Positions 38,048 through 51,223 of a stretch of 64,000 bases of DNA are shown here, piece after piece. The stretch comes from Ophiodon elongatus (taxonomy: Eukaryota > Chordata > Actinopteri > Perciformes > Hexagrammidae): positions 276,001 to 340,000 of the forward strand of contig JACSYO010001904.1 of NCBI GenBank assembly GCA_016806645.1, written 5' to 3'. A program made the translations under genes and the position numbers. The notes under the pieces are model-generated. The model was not told where the DNA came from. It did no database searches and saw only the letters and a list, made by a program, of their open reading frames with translations. Each line of letters opens with the position of its first letter. Positions within the stretch are counted from its first letter, which is position 1.

Positions 38048-39450
38048 AGGGGTGATGGGCGGGATGCGGCGACAGCTCCAGACTCTGCAGTGACACGGCT
38101 GTAATGGAGCTGATTGATCACCTATATGGCCGCCTGCTGGCCCCGCTGGCTTTAGCATACAGCAAATTCCCAACCCCCCCCCTCGTCTCTGCGTCACCGC
38201 CGCCATCACCGAGCCAATCTGCGAAGACCCACCATCCCCCATAGACTTCAACCTGGCCACGGTTTTGACATTGGCTGCAGGATTCGTCTCCACAGCTCGT
38301 CGGCGTCGGGCTCGCCCCGCTCCTGTAGCTGTGGTGGAGAGAGGTGCAGACTCGTTTACCGAAGTGACATTTGCCAATTCAGCCTTTTCTACGTTTAGTT
38401 TAAAAAAAAGCTGCTGTTTTCCATTTGAATTAAAGGGCATAATCAATCAATGATAACATTTGCAGATCTCCCTCCCTGCCCCCTCCGTGTCACACAGGGT
38501 CATAACCCTAATCTATCCAGGGTGTTGGGGGTGATTAAACTCTGAGATTAGAACAAGCTGTCAAGGGCCGATGTCATTCAGACAGAAGGAGAATGACATT
38601 TCTTTTTTCTTTTTTTTTTAATGCAGCCTTTCCCCCACAGTTTAACTGTATAAATTATTGCACGCTACAAAAAAATATAAACATTTATCACATTTGCAGT
38701 CTCTGGGAAGAGCTGTGTCCATTAGTGAAGCACTTGGTAATACCTAAAGTGGTAATCCTGCTGGAGATGTTCATCTCAAGAACGTTTCATAGAAAAGAAA
38801 AGAAAATGTATCCCTGAAAAGTAAATTAACACTGAAAAGAACATATTTCTACCCTTTTGTTATCTGTGACCCTGCAGGATCGTTTGCATATTATATTTAA
38901 TAGCTGTGGGTATAAGTGTGTATATGGTAAGTATTCAGCTGGCAGCCCACAGTTTGGTGATATGGTTTCTGTATGTATCGGCCCTCGTGTGTGTTCCTGT
39001 GGCGCTAAGTTGGCAGAGAGGTGTGTGTGTGTTAGATAGTTAAGAGGAAGACACTTTTGACGTACGTACGTCTGCAAATTTGGGCCTAATAATTCAAGAT
39101 AGCAATTCTGAACAAACAGACAATGTGAGTCCAGGGGTCGAGGAATTCCTCTGACACAATACCAGCCGCCACCTTCTCGTCAGACTCAGGATTGTCGCGT
39201 GCCTCATGCTGCCGCCTTTCAGCCTCGGTCACCATGTTGTGACAGTGACTGTTTGCGTTCATGCTCGCAGTGACCACATCGCTGTCTGTGTGACAGTTTG
39301 TGCGTGTTAAGTCTTTGTTTGCAATTTTGGTATCGCAGCCTTTATCTGTTGACTAGTGTCTGTGTATGTGCAAGCTGGATTCATGCTACAAAACGGTGGG
39401 ATCGCTGCACTGCATCCTCCTCCATGGCCAACCAGTTCGCTGCAGCGCAC

Positions 39451-39451
<1 letters not shown>

Positions 39452-39489
<38 letters not shown>

Positions 39490-39520
39490 TGTGTGTATGT
39501 GTGTGTGTATGTGTGTGTGC
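39452..39520 (+). repeat. (GT)n with periodic GTAT interruptions
   Basis: GT array broken three times by single A substitutions (GTATGT), typical of an ageing microsatellite. Confidence 0.95.
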
Positions 39521-39599
39521 GCCGCAGGAAAAGAGAAGAAATTGATCAGCACAGAGAGGAACGTGTTCGCCAGCAAAGGCTGGATGGAGGGTGTGTGAG

Positions 39600-40620
39600 A
39601 GAGAGAGCGAGAGAGAGAGGGAGAGAAAGAGAGAGGGCTGTCGCTGCAGACTCCTGCTGCAGTATCTCACTTTGGGCAAGCAGCTGCATACAGGGAGTAA
39701 CAGACGAGCGAGACGAGCAGACAGGTACAGACCTGGCGCGACGGAAGGGGGCGGGTGGGGGTGTGGAGGTAGCGGTAGAGGGCAGGAGATGCTGAAGCGG
39801 CAGGGCTTGGGGAGAGGAGGGGTGTGGGGGGGTGGGAAGGGTCAAAAGTGGGAGGAGGGGTGGGTGAGAGTGAAAGGTAGCGGGATGCGTTGGCGGCGGC
39901 TGGAGGAAGCCGATATTTTGGGCTCTTTTTTTTCTTCTTCTTCTGCGATCGCGTTGGACCTGTGGCGACAGAGGGGAGAGGTGGAAATAAAAATAAAGGA
40001 GGGGTGGTGGGGGGGTAGATGACTGTCACGACGTGGCTGATGTGTCCTAGAGTCTGGAACAGGGAGGAGGAAGAGGAGGAGTAGTGGTAGTGGCGGCTGC
40101 AGTAGGGGGTTAAGATGCTGAGATGCAGTTGACAATGCAAGCGCCGGGATGTGCTGGAGGGGGGGAGGGAGAGAGGAAGGAGAGGGGAGGGGAGGGGAGA
40201 GGAGAGGAGGGGGGAGAGAAGAGGCGTCCCACCTCACTGACCTGCGTCTGGCTGCAGCCTCCCGCGGACACCTCGGCTTCACCCACCCTCCCCCCCATAC
40301 ACCCCCACCCACATCTCTTTCTTTCACCCCCTTTTTCCCCCCCTTCCTCCCACCGCTGCCCTTTCTTCCCTCTGCTCTTCCTCATCCTCAGCTCGGAGGC
40401 GGATAACAAAAGGCGTAGTCGGTGGGCAGACAGAGGAGCTAGCATGCGAGGCAACGCATTGAGGCGGCGCGGAGAATTCGTTTCCGGAAGCCTCCACTTT
40501 GCCTGGCGTTCCCCAGAGAGAAGGAGACAGTCAGAGACATCTATCCAATTTTTTTTTTTTTCTAGTCTGAGGGGGAGGAGTTGTGAGGTGGGTGGCAGGA
40601 TAAGGGTGGGGGGGGCAGTC
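39600..40620. other. purine/G-rich and GC-rich island
   Basis: The + strand has (GA)n at 39600-39636. A run of closely spaced G tracts at about 39745-39870 could form G-quadruplexes. GGA-rich sequence at 40160-40220 is followed by pyrimidine-rich CCC/CTT sequence at 40280-40390 and a CpG-bearing stretch at 40390-40510. The open frames of 140-218 codons here are low-complexity Arg/Gly/Glu or Pro/Ser readings and are not proposed as genes. The island could be a promoter or an origin of an alternative transcript. Confidence 0.35.
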
Positions 40621-40953
40621 AGCGGTGTGTTTAGGTACATGACAGGCAAAAACGACATGGGAATGTTTTCAACATTACTTTGTTCATATTCACCGCAGTT
40701 TGGCTTTTTATGGCATTTTGTGTTTGTATTCTTCCGTTGTAACCGTGCCTCAGGCTTTTTACTTTTCTTTTTTTTTTAGTTTGATGGAAGCTGTTTCGTG
40801 TTTGTTGCCTTCGTCAACTTATTGCGTGCCAAGCTTGCCGCCGTGGCGGCAGAGTTCGGCAGGTAGGCGGTAGGGGTCCGGCGTCGAGGGTGTTGCAGTC
40901 AGCGTGGAGTTGTAACTGTGTTCTCGTTGATGCCGAGTGTGTGCCTTTGTTTT

Positions 40954-41023
<70 letters not shown>

Positions 41024-41077
41024 TTATATATATATATTTATTTATATATTTATATATTTATATATTTATTTATATAT

Positions 41078-41150
<73 letters not shown>

Positions 41151-41154
41151 ATAT
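40954..41154. repeat. (AT)n / (TATTTA)n tract of 200 bp
   Basis: Almost pure TA dinucleotides with TTTA and ATTT interruptions from 41016 to 41090. It lies about 0.9 kb upstream of pre-mir-125b. Confidence 0.97.
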
Positions 41155-41782
41155 CTGAGCGAACGCTATCGGTGTTCGCCCCCCTGTGGTGGAAAGCCAG
41201 AGGCTGAGCCTGCTAGGTGGCTCTCTGCGTCCACCCGGTCCAGACGGCCCAGCAGACGGGTCTGGGTCCAGCCGCTCTAGAGGGGACAAATGTAGACTGA
41301 TGATCAGCCGATGCTCTTTAGGACAAAGAGGCGAGCTCCGGCTGCTTGGCTGGGGGGGCTTTTCCTCTCCCGGCACAAAGGCTAGTTAGCACAGAGCAGG
41401 CTCGTCCGTCTGTCTGAGCCTCTGCTTCTGCTCCTGTCTGGGTGCTGCGATGAAGATCATTTGAGTCTGAACAAATTGGTCCGACACATCTAACCTCTTT
41501 GTCTGCCTTTTTTCATGTCCGTTCTCCGTTGTCATCCTGTGATGTTCAGTGTGTGTGAGCTGAGACTGTTTCTACCTCTGCATGTCTTTGTGCTGAACCC
41601 TCGGAACGAAATAAGTCGTCTGCGGTGGAGGAACATGGAAGCCCTTTTTCTCCATCCAGGACACAGACTGTTTTTTTTTGTTGATTGCAGCCCGTGTCTC
41701 ATACGATACAGAGACGTTGTGGCTGTGGGTGCCTTCGGGGAGAGATTGGGTACTTTCAAGTGGCAGTGCTTGATGAAGGGAC

Positions 41783-42003
<221 letters not shown>

Positions 42004-42067
42004 AGGTGTCGGTGCCACTCGGCGCCCTGCAGCCGGCTGCGGTTTCCTCAGTAGACTCTGCCGTACT

Positions 42068-42146
42068 TCACCTGCTCCCTGAGACCCTAACTTGTGAGCT
42101 CTCTTGATAAAATATCACGGGTTAGGCTCTTGGGACGCAGGCGGAC
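42068..42146 (+). ncRNA. mir-125b precursor
   Basis: The 5p mature strand at 42076-42097 ('tccctgagaccctaacttgt' plus GA) matches vertebrate miR-125b (lin-4 family). The 3p arm at about 42117-42138 ('acgggttaggctcttgggac') folds back on it, and the basal stem 'cctgc' (42071-42075) pairs with 'gcagg' (42137-42141). Third member of the cluster, about 8.8 kb downstream of let-7c. miR-125b is known to repress LIN28 and p53-pathway mRNAs. The 3p arm mixes features of human mir-125b-1 ('acgggttaggctcttggga') and 125b-2 (flanking 'tcac' and '...gggac'). Confidence 0.96.
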
Positions 42147-45100
42147 GGCACAATCGACTTTCTACCGAACGTTCCTGAAGATGGAGTCGGAATGAAGCAT
42201 CAACTAATTTACCGCTAGAAAAGTACACGCCATAGGGACGACGCGGAGGACGGGAGAGTGAGTTGACACATGGAAAAGAACGTCAATAAAGAGCACACGC
42301 TTCTCGGTTTTAAACTGATGGAACTGTTGTATGTAGAATGGGCATGTTTGGTATTGCCGCATTTTTGTAGTTTTTTTTTTTTCCAAAATCAAGAACGGCT
42401 TTCGTGATCTCGCCGTTGTCATCGCCATTAAACCGAAAACGCTCGGCACCGTGCCGAGGGCCGACATTGTCATCTCTTTTTGTGTCAACATCTTTGTTTG
42501 AATACCATTTGAGTAACATGATTAGCAATGGCAGGACATCAACCACTCCAAAACCACCACACCCCAGACCGATGCACATTAACCCCTGTCAGCACCACAG
42601 CACAGTATCGCAGAGACCCAGCCCATATCTTTGATCCTCCATTACCGAGGCGGTCGTCCTGCATTTGCTCTCTCCGGCTTCATTCAGACGCGAAAGGAGC
42701 AGCCCGAGACCAATGCACATCTACAGCTGCTGCTTCCACATTCAAAAAAGTCTGATACACAGATTTTTACTTAATCTCTCCACAGCAGCTAAATCGATTA
42801 TCCTTTCTTTTATTTCTTCTTATTTTTCTTTTCTTTTTTTTCTCTTTTTTTTCACACGTCATTTTTAAAAAATTTCAAACAACCATAAGTGTGACACATA
42901 AGTGTGACAATAACAAATATTATAATAGATTATAAATGTATATGATTATAATGTAAAAAAAAGCCAAAGTTTTTTACATAGTAATTTACAAAATATAAGG
43001 AACCCCTAAGTACAAAAGCCAGTTTTAAAAAATATATATATTGTCACAATTAGTTTTAATAGAAACTGGTTAAAAAAAATCCACATGCATCATGGTTATG
43101 ATTTAAAAAGTGTATATGCATTTTATTTAAAGTGAATGACGGTAGACAGAAAGTGCTGACTGTGTAGAAATGAGAGACATAGGAATCTCTCCGTGTGTTG
43201 AATGAAAATCAATGAGCAGACTTTTAAATTGTTTCACAGGAACTTTTTGCCGCTTTCCTAATTTGATCATTTCTATTGAAATGTTTCATCGTCATGAGAT
43301 GTCACACAACCACATAAATCAATATTTAAACTGGAGGACAACTCCGACCGACATCGTGATTCAGCAAGACGGGCTGGTGAAAAAGACGAGATGGAGCACA
43401 GAACAGAGGGTGGAGCTGTGGTTCTGCTCTCGTAGCAACACCACTATAGAAGTGCAAGCAGGATAAATTAGGCCCCGCTGAAGAAAAGAATGTTCTTTTC
43501 CTTTATGCCATTCAAAGGTGTGACTCCTTTCACCATTACAGCTTGACCTGATTTTTTAAACTTTCCCTTTTTCCCAAGGCAGCACGCTTTTCTGAAAACC
43601 TAATTTCGGCTAAATTACCCATATTAGGAATGCAGTTGAAAACAATTGATTTTCTCTCTAATACTCTGCTCTCCATCTCTCTCCCAGTCTCCCCTCGCTC
43701 CCTAATTATGTTTTTTTTTTTTCTTCTTCTTTTTCCCGGCTTCCCGTTTGGTTTCACACTGAACAATGCCGATGCCAACTAATCAGTGTGTGCCTGTGCC
43801 ACGGAGCCCCCAGCAACAGCTGAAGGAGCGCCGTGCCCCCATGAATACCAAGCAGCACAGTGCGACAAGTGCTGAGCAGTCAGACGCAGCGCAGCCAGAG
43901 CGGAGCTGGTGCCCACAAAACAGCCAGACAGTTTTATTAGGGTCTGTCTGACACGCAGCAAAGTCTGGCAACACCCAAGCCCACTGATGAAATCCTCACA
44001 CCCCCGCCCCCCCTCCTCACCCCAACAGTAACAAAGCAGCATGCTCAGAGCAATCCGCCAAGGACCCAATAAATATCACCCCGTAAAAATCCCGGCTAGT
44101 TTAGTAACTCTGCTGAACGGGGAATACAAACTTTGTTCAAAGTCAAACCAGTTCTCAATAAGCCTCTGCTTAATTGATCTCTTTTGTGCCGTCGACACAT
44201 TACACTGCATCAGACACAACAGGGGGATAAAAACCCTGCAAGCGTTTTCTGTTAAAGCTGCAATTTTATTGACTTGTTTAAAAAAAAAAAAGGCAAATTA
44301 ATATACTTTTGCATCTTTGACCTTTTGAGCATAATGTGAATGCCAGGGGTTGACGAATAATATTTTCATCACAAATACAGGATTAGTAACCCGCTTCATT
44401 TTTATCAATGTCAGTGGGTTATGAATTAGCGTATTAAATGTGAACATATGCGACATGAGAATGGGCTCGTTCCCAAATGAGAGCAGTGCTTGTAGTTCTG
44501 TGTTTTCGTGGAAACGCTCGTTTTCTGAAGTCCTTTTGATGTTTGCAGTCCCAGAAAACCTGGAAGTGATTGTCAAGGTCACATTACTCAGCAGCAGGGT
44601 GCGAGCTGTTTACGTCCTTCAGTTACATCATTTATGCGCCGTGTTTACACACGGCCAATCTAATTATTTAACAAAAAAGAAAAGGATGAATTAGTGCCAA
44701 TTAAGACGGGGGGAAATGAGCGTGTGATGTTAAAAACCTGAATTCATGAAAAGTGATCAAGAAGCAGAAATTCAGCTTTTGCTTCATTCTGTGAAGTGCC
44801 TCAGTATTTAATAATATGAACATGCTGCGGTACGCTTTGGTCCTTAAACGTCCTGAACGAACCGCGTCCCCCCCGTGCGGTTTCTCCGCTCCGCTCGTCC
44901 TCCGCTTCCTGCAGGAAAGATCGATTCTGACGTTGAATAGGTGTAGATAAACCAAAGGCTCCAGCTGACGGACCCGGGTGTGTGCGAGAGATTACACTCC
45001 ATTGTTCAGAGGTGGTCATGTAGCACGCTGCGGCGCCACGTCGCTCCCCGATAAAAGTAATAAGGGACAGATTAACGCTCATCCCCCGCATTTGGATTCG

Positions 45101-45371
45101 GGGCCGACATGGAAATCAGATGGATTTCGTGAATTAGAGGGCTTGTTTTATTTTTTTTACTGTCGTGTGTTGCGTCGACCGTCAGGTTGTGTTGTGTGCT
45201 GAAGCAGCTTAGTGTTCAGTGGATCTCTTATCGCAGCGGGATGGGGGAGGAGGTGGTGGGGGGGGGGCTCAGGTAGTCAGGTATGCCTGATAGACGAGCA
45301 GTGTGGAGAGGGGGGCGGGGGGGAAGCGTCTGAGTTTCCAGACACTGCGGCAGGAGGCCAGACAGTCACCT

Positions 45372-45434
<63 letters not shown>

Positions 45435-47183
45435 GTGCCGATGACATCGCACACACAAGCAAAAAACATGCAGGCACACATTTAATACACAATAATCCCC
45501 CCGCCCCCCTAAAGTCTGCACTAAAGCTAATTCAATCTTGTTTCTAATTCAATCGAGGGTATAAATTGTAGTGCCACTTGTAATGTAATTATCCCCGTGC
45601 ATCGAGCTAAAATAAAGTTTGTGTTTTATTCTCTGGGCGATGGGGATGAGAGATAAACCCCATTAACTTTTTTTTTTCAGATTACAGTAAGTGCTGTGGG
45701 AGGTGGAGGAGGGAGGGATGGGAGTGTGTGTGGGGGGAGGGGTGAGGGGGTCCATCGAAAAGGACAGTCGAGCGGCGCTGAGACTTGCGGATCTTGGTTG
45801 CGGGGGCCTCGGAGCAGGAGTCTGGAAAAAAAGCCGGGCCGATGATCGAGAAGCAAACAGCGAAAGCTCAGAGGGAGCAGAGCGGCGGGTCCGGAGGTCT
45901 CAGCACAGCCGAATGGAACGCTCCCATGCCTGGCTGTGTGTTTGTACTGTGGGTCCACAGTATTTAAGGGTGTACCCCCCTCGGTCTTCCTCCTTGCCCG
46001 GTCTCTTATCTCCCTTCTCCCTCTGATCTGTGATTCACTTCGGGAGCGTTGCCAAGGAAACCTGGTATCTGGCTAGCAGCTTGATGGAGTTATTGAACTG
46101 TGACTGGCTGGGATAATTCGGCTCTGTCTAGCAGGTCGGCCATCCAGCGGCTGGGACTTGAATGTGACCTATAGCTGGCCTCGCTTTTAACCCCTCGGCC
46201 ACCAGACAGTTGAACCGCTGTAACTTTGGCAGACGTTTACACTTTGAGCCTCTCCGTGACTCTTGTATGCCGCCGCTGCATTAGTGCCGCAGTCAGTTAT
46301 TTTGTTTAAAAAAAAAAGAGGAAGAAGGGAAACTTCTCGCTCTAACTCCGGCGGACACACATGTTGAGCTGGCCCGGTCACATACTGCTGGTTTTTCTTT
46401 GTGTCCCTCAAACGGGGCCTTGACCACAAATTCCCAGTGTGTCCTCGAGTGCATCCGCTCAGGCCCCCCCCGCCCCCCCCCCTCCGGGCAGGTGGATAAT
46501 CACAGAGCGCTTTGTATGGCCGGCCTTTGATATTCCACCACTTAAAGACTGGATGTTTCGGAGCTAAATCCTGCCGCGTTTGTTTCCTGAGGGTTTCCGG
46601 TGGACACGGTCGGCGCTCCTTTACTTCCTGTTATCTCCTCCTCTCGTTCTACAACTGCTGTTATTATCTCTTCTGGTTTAGGAGCCCTGACAAATGTCTG
46701 TGTCTCTCCGCGCTCTACGGTGAGACAAGTCACTCAGCTGTTCCAGGTGGGAAGCCTTCCTGTCTGGTCTTCTCCTGTTTGATGCCATCTGTCAGCAGAC
46801 AGGAGTGGGGGGCAGTGTTTTGGGCGTACCCTGTTGTGCTTGCGCACCTCGCAGTAGCAGAGTGAGTCAGTAAAAAGTGTCGGAGCGCCGTAACAGGCGG
46901 CCTGCGCCAGCCAATTAGCCTCGGAGCCGTTTGGAGGCTGCTCCGCTCGGCCCAGGTGCCCGCTGTGCACAGAAAGAGACCAGACGACCTTTATACTCAG
47001 CTCCGTCCCACTGCAGTCACTTAAGACGGTGATGGATGTTTCCCCTTAACGCCGCGCTCCCTACCGGGCCTCCTTCTCCTTTTCACTCCACCCTCCCCCC
47101 TCTCCTCTCCCCTTATTTGTCCCTTCTCCTCTCCTTGTTTTTCCACCGCCCTTCTTCCCTATTCTCTCTCTCTGTTCTTCCAG
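42147..47183. other. intronic non-coding DNA downstream of mir-125b
   Basis: Holds a (CA)n array (45374), a G-rich patch (about 45238-45330) and a complex repeat-free stretch at about 44310-44690 ('gcataatgtgaatgcc', 'tgaattagcgtattaaatg') that looks like a conserved non-coding element. Frames of 60-117 codons here have no recognised products. Confidence 0.45.
45374..45432 (+). repeat. (AC)29 microsatellite
   Basis: Perfect array of 59 nt. Confidence 0.97.
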
Positions 47184-47725
47184 AATGATGAGGAGGAAGA
47201 GGAAGAGGAAAGGTGGGGGCAGAGCAGAGTCGAGCGCCCCCCCCTCCCACACACACACACACACACCTCGGCTCCTCATTAGTATGCAGCGGCGGTTGCT
47301 CAGGTGACACGGCCACTGGATTCGGTCTCGACTGCAGGAGCATCAGCAGCGTGGAGGAGAGCGGGATAGCAGGTAAGGACAATGAGAGCAGGCGGGGGGA
47401 GAAAGGGGGAGAGATACGTCGACAGACAGGGAGGAGGGAGCCTTCTACACTTAACACTGCTGTAACACATATATTTGATCTGGTTAAGGGCAGCCATTGT
47501 GTTGTATTTTATTTGTATTCTTATTCTTTTAAATATCACTTCCTGCTGAGTTATGAGGTGTTGCAGTGGTAAATATCTGTCAATAAAATATCCTGTCGTT
47601 CTCTTTTTCAAAATGCATCAATTGACAAATATTAGTTTCTTGTATTTTATGTCCAAACTGTAATAGTTGTAGACGTTACAACATCTGCTTTTCATATTGT
47701 GCTTTCAATAAAGGTTTCAGTTGAA
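47184..47725 (+). other. candidate terminal exon of the host transcript
   Basis: A roughly 100-nt pyrimidine-rich tract (47083-47180) ends in 'ctgttcttccag', a near-ideal acceptor (AG at 47182-47183). All three frames are interrupted, so the exon is non-coding. An internal donor, CAG|GTAAGG, with GT at 47373, would define a 189-nt internal exon instead. Otherwise the exon runs to the polyadenylation signal at 47707. The first part contains a GAGGAG purine run and a short (CA)n. Confidence 0.4.
47707..47712 (+). terminator. polyadenylation signal AATAAA
   Basis: Canonical AATAAA, followed within 15-35 nt by a T/GT-rich element ('tatgttctgcgttttgtt'). An earlier AATAAA sits at 47582-47587. Cleavage would fall near 47725-47735. 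Confidence 0.45.
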
Positions 47726-47730
47726 TATGT

Positions 47731-50199
47731 TCTGCGTTTTGTTATTTAAACATCTAATGTTTTGTTCCGTGTCAGCAAACAATGGAGGAATCCTGCAGTT
47801 TCCCCTCAAAACAATTTCCCTGTTTTCACCTGTGAGGTTTTCATTCCCCCTCAATATGTCGGGTATTGGTTTTGTTGCCAAAGGCAACAAAGAGGGGTGT
47901 ATTAGACAAATACTCATATACTCTGAAAGTGTGTGTGTTTGTGTGTGTTTGTGTTTGTGTGCGAGCGAGCGAGCATTGGGGGAGCAGTGCGAGCCAGGCT
48001 GCAGATATCATCCATCTCCCTGTCACCGGCCCAAGGGCTGCTGGGAAAGTGGCGGACAGCTCCCCGGCTCTGACAACAGAGGCGGCATCCTAATTTTCCG
48101 ACATGGAATGCTTGAAAAAAAAAAAAAAACCTGGGGCTACTCCTCCCTCACCACCCAGTACGTAAAACCATTAACCCCGCGGTCCGGGAACCAAATGTGG
48201 AGCTCAGCCCTGGACCACCGCTGGCTGCGAGTCACAGCAGCTCCCATCATGCACCAGCCACGACTCTCTGAGCAGCAACGCTTTGCATGAAGTCCACTTT
48301 GAGAAACCCGCCGTCGAACGGGTTCCCTTCTTAAGTCCGATCTAATCAGGAGGTCGTTTTTCTGCGTGACGACATTGCAGGGATTTCATCTGCAAAGTGC
48401 ATTTTCAAAATAAAAGTCCTCCTGGCAATAGCTTGTTCTAACTGGATTACATGCGTTCTGGTTAGCCGTGACTAATTGTGTTATAGAGCTGTTGTCAGGC
48501 ATTCTATAGCTTTTGTTATGTGCGCCAACATTTTGCCATCTCTCTAAGAGTTTAGGGAAGGAAGGGATCTTCTTCAGTCCTGATACAGATATCCGGGCCT
48601 TGGGTACCGATCGGGTACCAGTGTGGGGAACAGACTGGCTTAAACATTCCTGAGTTAGTAAATCAAAATGTAGCAAATAAATAAATAGATATACATGTAC
48701 TGTTATTTATTATTACAATACTAAATTGATACAACAGAAGCCTTGTAAAGACCTTTAATATAAACAGTACTTCAATTCAAGTCTAAATCTTTAAAATGCA
48801 GCGAGAAATTGGTCAAAACTTAAAAAGGAATTCAAATAAAATCGAACATAGCTCGGTCCCATTGTCCACTGTATCCGGTATCGGTGCTGTTTCTGTTCCT
48901 TCACATGAAATAAACATTGAGGATTCAATCAGTGCTCGTGTTGGCTCTGTGTAACTACGTGTGCTCCTGCTCATCATTTGGGTTTTGAGGTTCCACCAAA
49001 GTAAGGAAATTAAACAGCCTTCAAAAGATGTTTCTCACATTAGAGATGAAGTCAAGTGTCGGGTCACCATTTTCAAGTGTAATTAACATAATGAATAATA
49101 AGTGTCAGGTTTTTTCCTGAGCTCTTGTCTGAGTCCAACATGGTGTAATATTAGTGGAGAAATCATGTAAATATATGAATATGAATATATTGTGAATAAC
49201 TCTTTCCCAGTAGAAATATTATCTGTGTATTTGGTGTTAAGTTGCATGTAAACTGTATAATAGATTAGTCTACTTGTATATTTTTTTTTTTTTTTTTTTA
49301 CATATTACAGAAATACATAGAGAAACTACTGACATACAAACACATTTCAAATGATTTAGTTACAATATAGTGAATGGATATGTTTATGATGAGTAAATAT
49401 TTTCTGTTCCAGTTCACCCATTAGAACATTAGGTTCCACGGTCAGGAGCTGAGCCTCTCTTCAGTGACACGATCTCGTTCTCTCCACGTGTCTGGCTGAC
49501 GTTCACCTTTGAACCCGAATGTCTCACAGACCTTCTGCTCCTGCTTCACAGTGTAAACGATGGAGGAGTCTGAGTAAACTGTAAACATCTAAAACATCCA
49601 AATATTGAAACAAACGTACTGAAAGAAGGTTACATCCCAGGTGAGGGTAATAAACAATGTAAGATTTGAATTCAAGCTGCCATGACGGGGGGGTGGGGGA
49701 GGGGGGGGGGGGGCCTTCATTTTGTCTCAGATTAGGGCAGATATGTGAAGGACTGCTGTCGGGGCTTTAAAAGCACATGAACGGAGGATCAAAGCCGTGA
49801 GGACGCTTTAGAGCTCTGACGGTTGTGAAGAGATCAGTCAACACGCCGGTGGGCTCAAACACACGGTGCCGAGCAAAGCGCCCACATGTCGGGGTGGGGA
49901 GGTATGTGACAGGAATCCCACTCTTATGTCAACAGGGAAGACAAACAAACAATCCACTGAGCTATAGACGTCACATTATGACGTCTCCGATGCATAACCT
50001 GCATACATAACCGCTCACAGTCGGAACGAAATACATTCTCAGGGAAAAGACACCAAGGTAGGAGACCTGGGCCTGGGGCCCCAACTAAAAGGGCCCCAAA
50101 CAGATATAGATGTATTATTAGGTTTAGATATGAAAAGTATTACTATTCTCACTCATTGTACCCTGAAATACGTCACTAAAGGCCCCAAAGCACTTAACA
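47731..50199. other. non-coding flank, no gene seen
   Basis: Mostly unique AT-rich sequence. Diverged 'gggtaccgatcgggtacc'-type and 'ccggtatcggtgctg'-type blocks at about 48590-48890 may be a fish repeat remnant. A G-run tract lies at 49685-49713. No supported gene. Confidence 0.45.
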
Positions 50200-50470
50200 C
50201 GTGCAACTCAACAGTATACTACTTACTGTGTACTTCTACTTCAGAGGAAGTCATTGTAGTACATTTATCTGACAGAGAAATCTCACTGGACATTTGACCC
50301 ACAAAATAAAACAATTAAAAACAATGCATTATTATTCATTAACTATCCAGAATCATATTAGAATTGAGAGCTCCATCTTGAAAGGAGGTTTTTGCCTCTC
50401 TTTCCTCACTTGAAGTAAACAATTGAACAACAATTACAGTACTTTTACTTTGCAGTATTAATAGTGTAGT
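50200..50470. repeat. fish repeat remnant ('actacatttatctgacag' type)
   Basis: 'gtacttctacttcagaggaag', 'gtacatttatctgacagag' and 'acagtacttttactttgcag' resemble blocks of a percomorph repeat that reads TACTCCACTACATTTATCTGACAG and ACTTTTACTTGTAATGG. Boundaries are approximate. Confidence 0.45.
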
Positions 50471-50650
50471 GGGCAACATAAATCAAAGGGCCACTGACAC
50501 ACCGTGGGTTTGTGGTTTACGCAGCCAAAAGAATGCTTTTTCCATACAGGATTCAGTCTTTCTCATAATTTATTTAACAAAACAAAACAAGCAAAAGAAC
50601 AAAGGAACTCCTATCGCTGCCTCCCCTGCTCTGGTAAAGACACAGGCCTA

Positions 50651-50736
50651 CCCAGGTGCATGCTGGTCCTGTACCTGTCTACTCCTATATATAATCCCAG
50701 GTGCATGCTGGTCCTGTACCCTACTCCTATAGATAA
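50651..50736 (+). repeat. 45-bp tandem duplication
   Basis: 'cccaggtgcatgctggtcct' followed by 'gtacc(tgt)ctactcctata' occurs twice, at 50651-50695 and 50696-50736. The second copy is slightly shortened. Confidence 0.9.
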
Positions 50737-51223
50737 CCCCCGGTGCCCACAGTGTCACCCAATTCATAAACAAATGAACAAACCAAAAAACTAAGTATAC
50801 CTAGACAACAACAACAAATAATTAAACGAAACAAAAAACTATCAAAAGAAAAAGCTATCCTAATATATAAAAAATTCTAAACTAAAAAAGCAAACATCCA
50901 GACTAATTAAACAATACCACTTGTGAATAAAATCAATAAATACTAACATCAAATAAATAGTTCCTACAAATAGTTTTTACTGTTGATGGTTACTACTTCT
51001 ATTCATAATCTTAATATTAATCAATATTTTAAATATATAGGAAGACAGTGTTTGCCTGGAGCCCCCAAAACCCAGGTTGGGGTTTCTCGCCATAATTTCC
51101 AAACAGGCGTATTAGTCTCCCTTTGACATGACCAGCGCAATTATAAAGAAGAGGATGGATTCAATTTGTGGAGGTATTTTGTTAGAAGTGAGTATCAAGT
51201 GTTACAGCGGGGAAATTTACGCC

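Noticed and set aside
39298..39795. 165-codon frame with a charged coiled-coil-like segment
   Set aside because: Interrupted by GT and GA microsatellites; the charged segment is partly purine-repeat derived.
40123..40779. 218-codon frame
   Set aside because: Low-complexity Gly/Glu/Pro/Ser reading of the purine/pyrimidine island, with no homology recognised.
40890..41207. 105-codon Tyr/Ile-rich frame
   Set aside because: Produced by the (TA)n tract.
47184..47310. Possible coding reading of the terminal exon (acidic or basic repeat start)
   Set aside because: Every frame hits a stop within the exon, so it was treated as non-coding.
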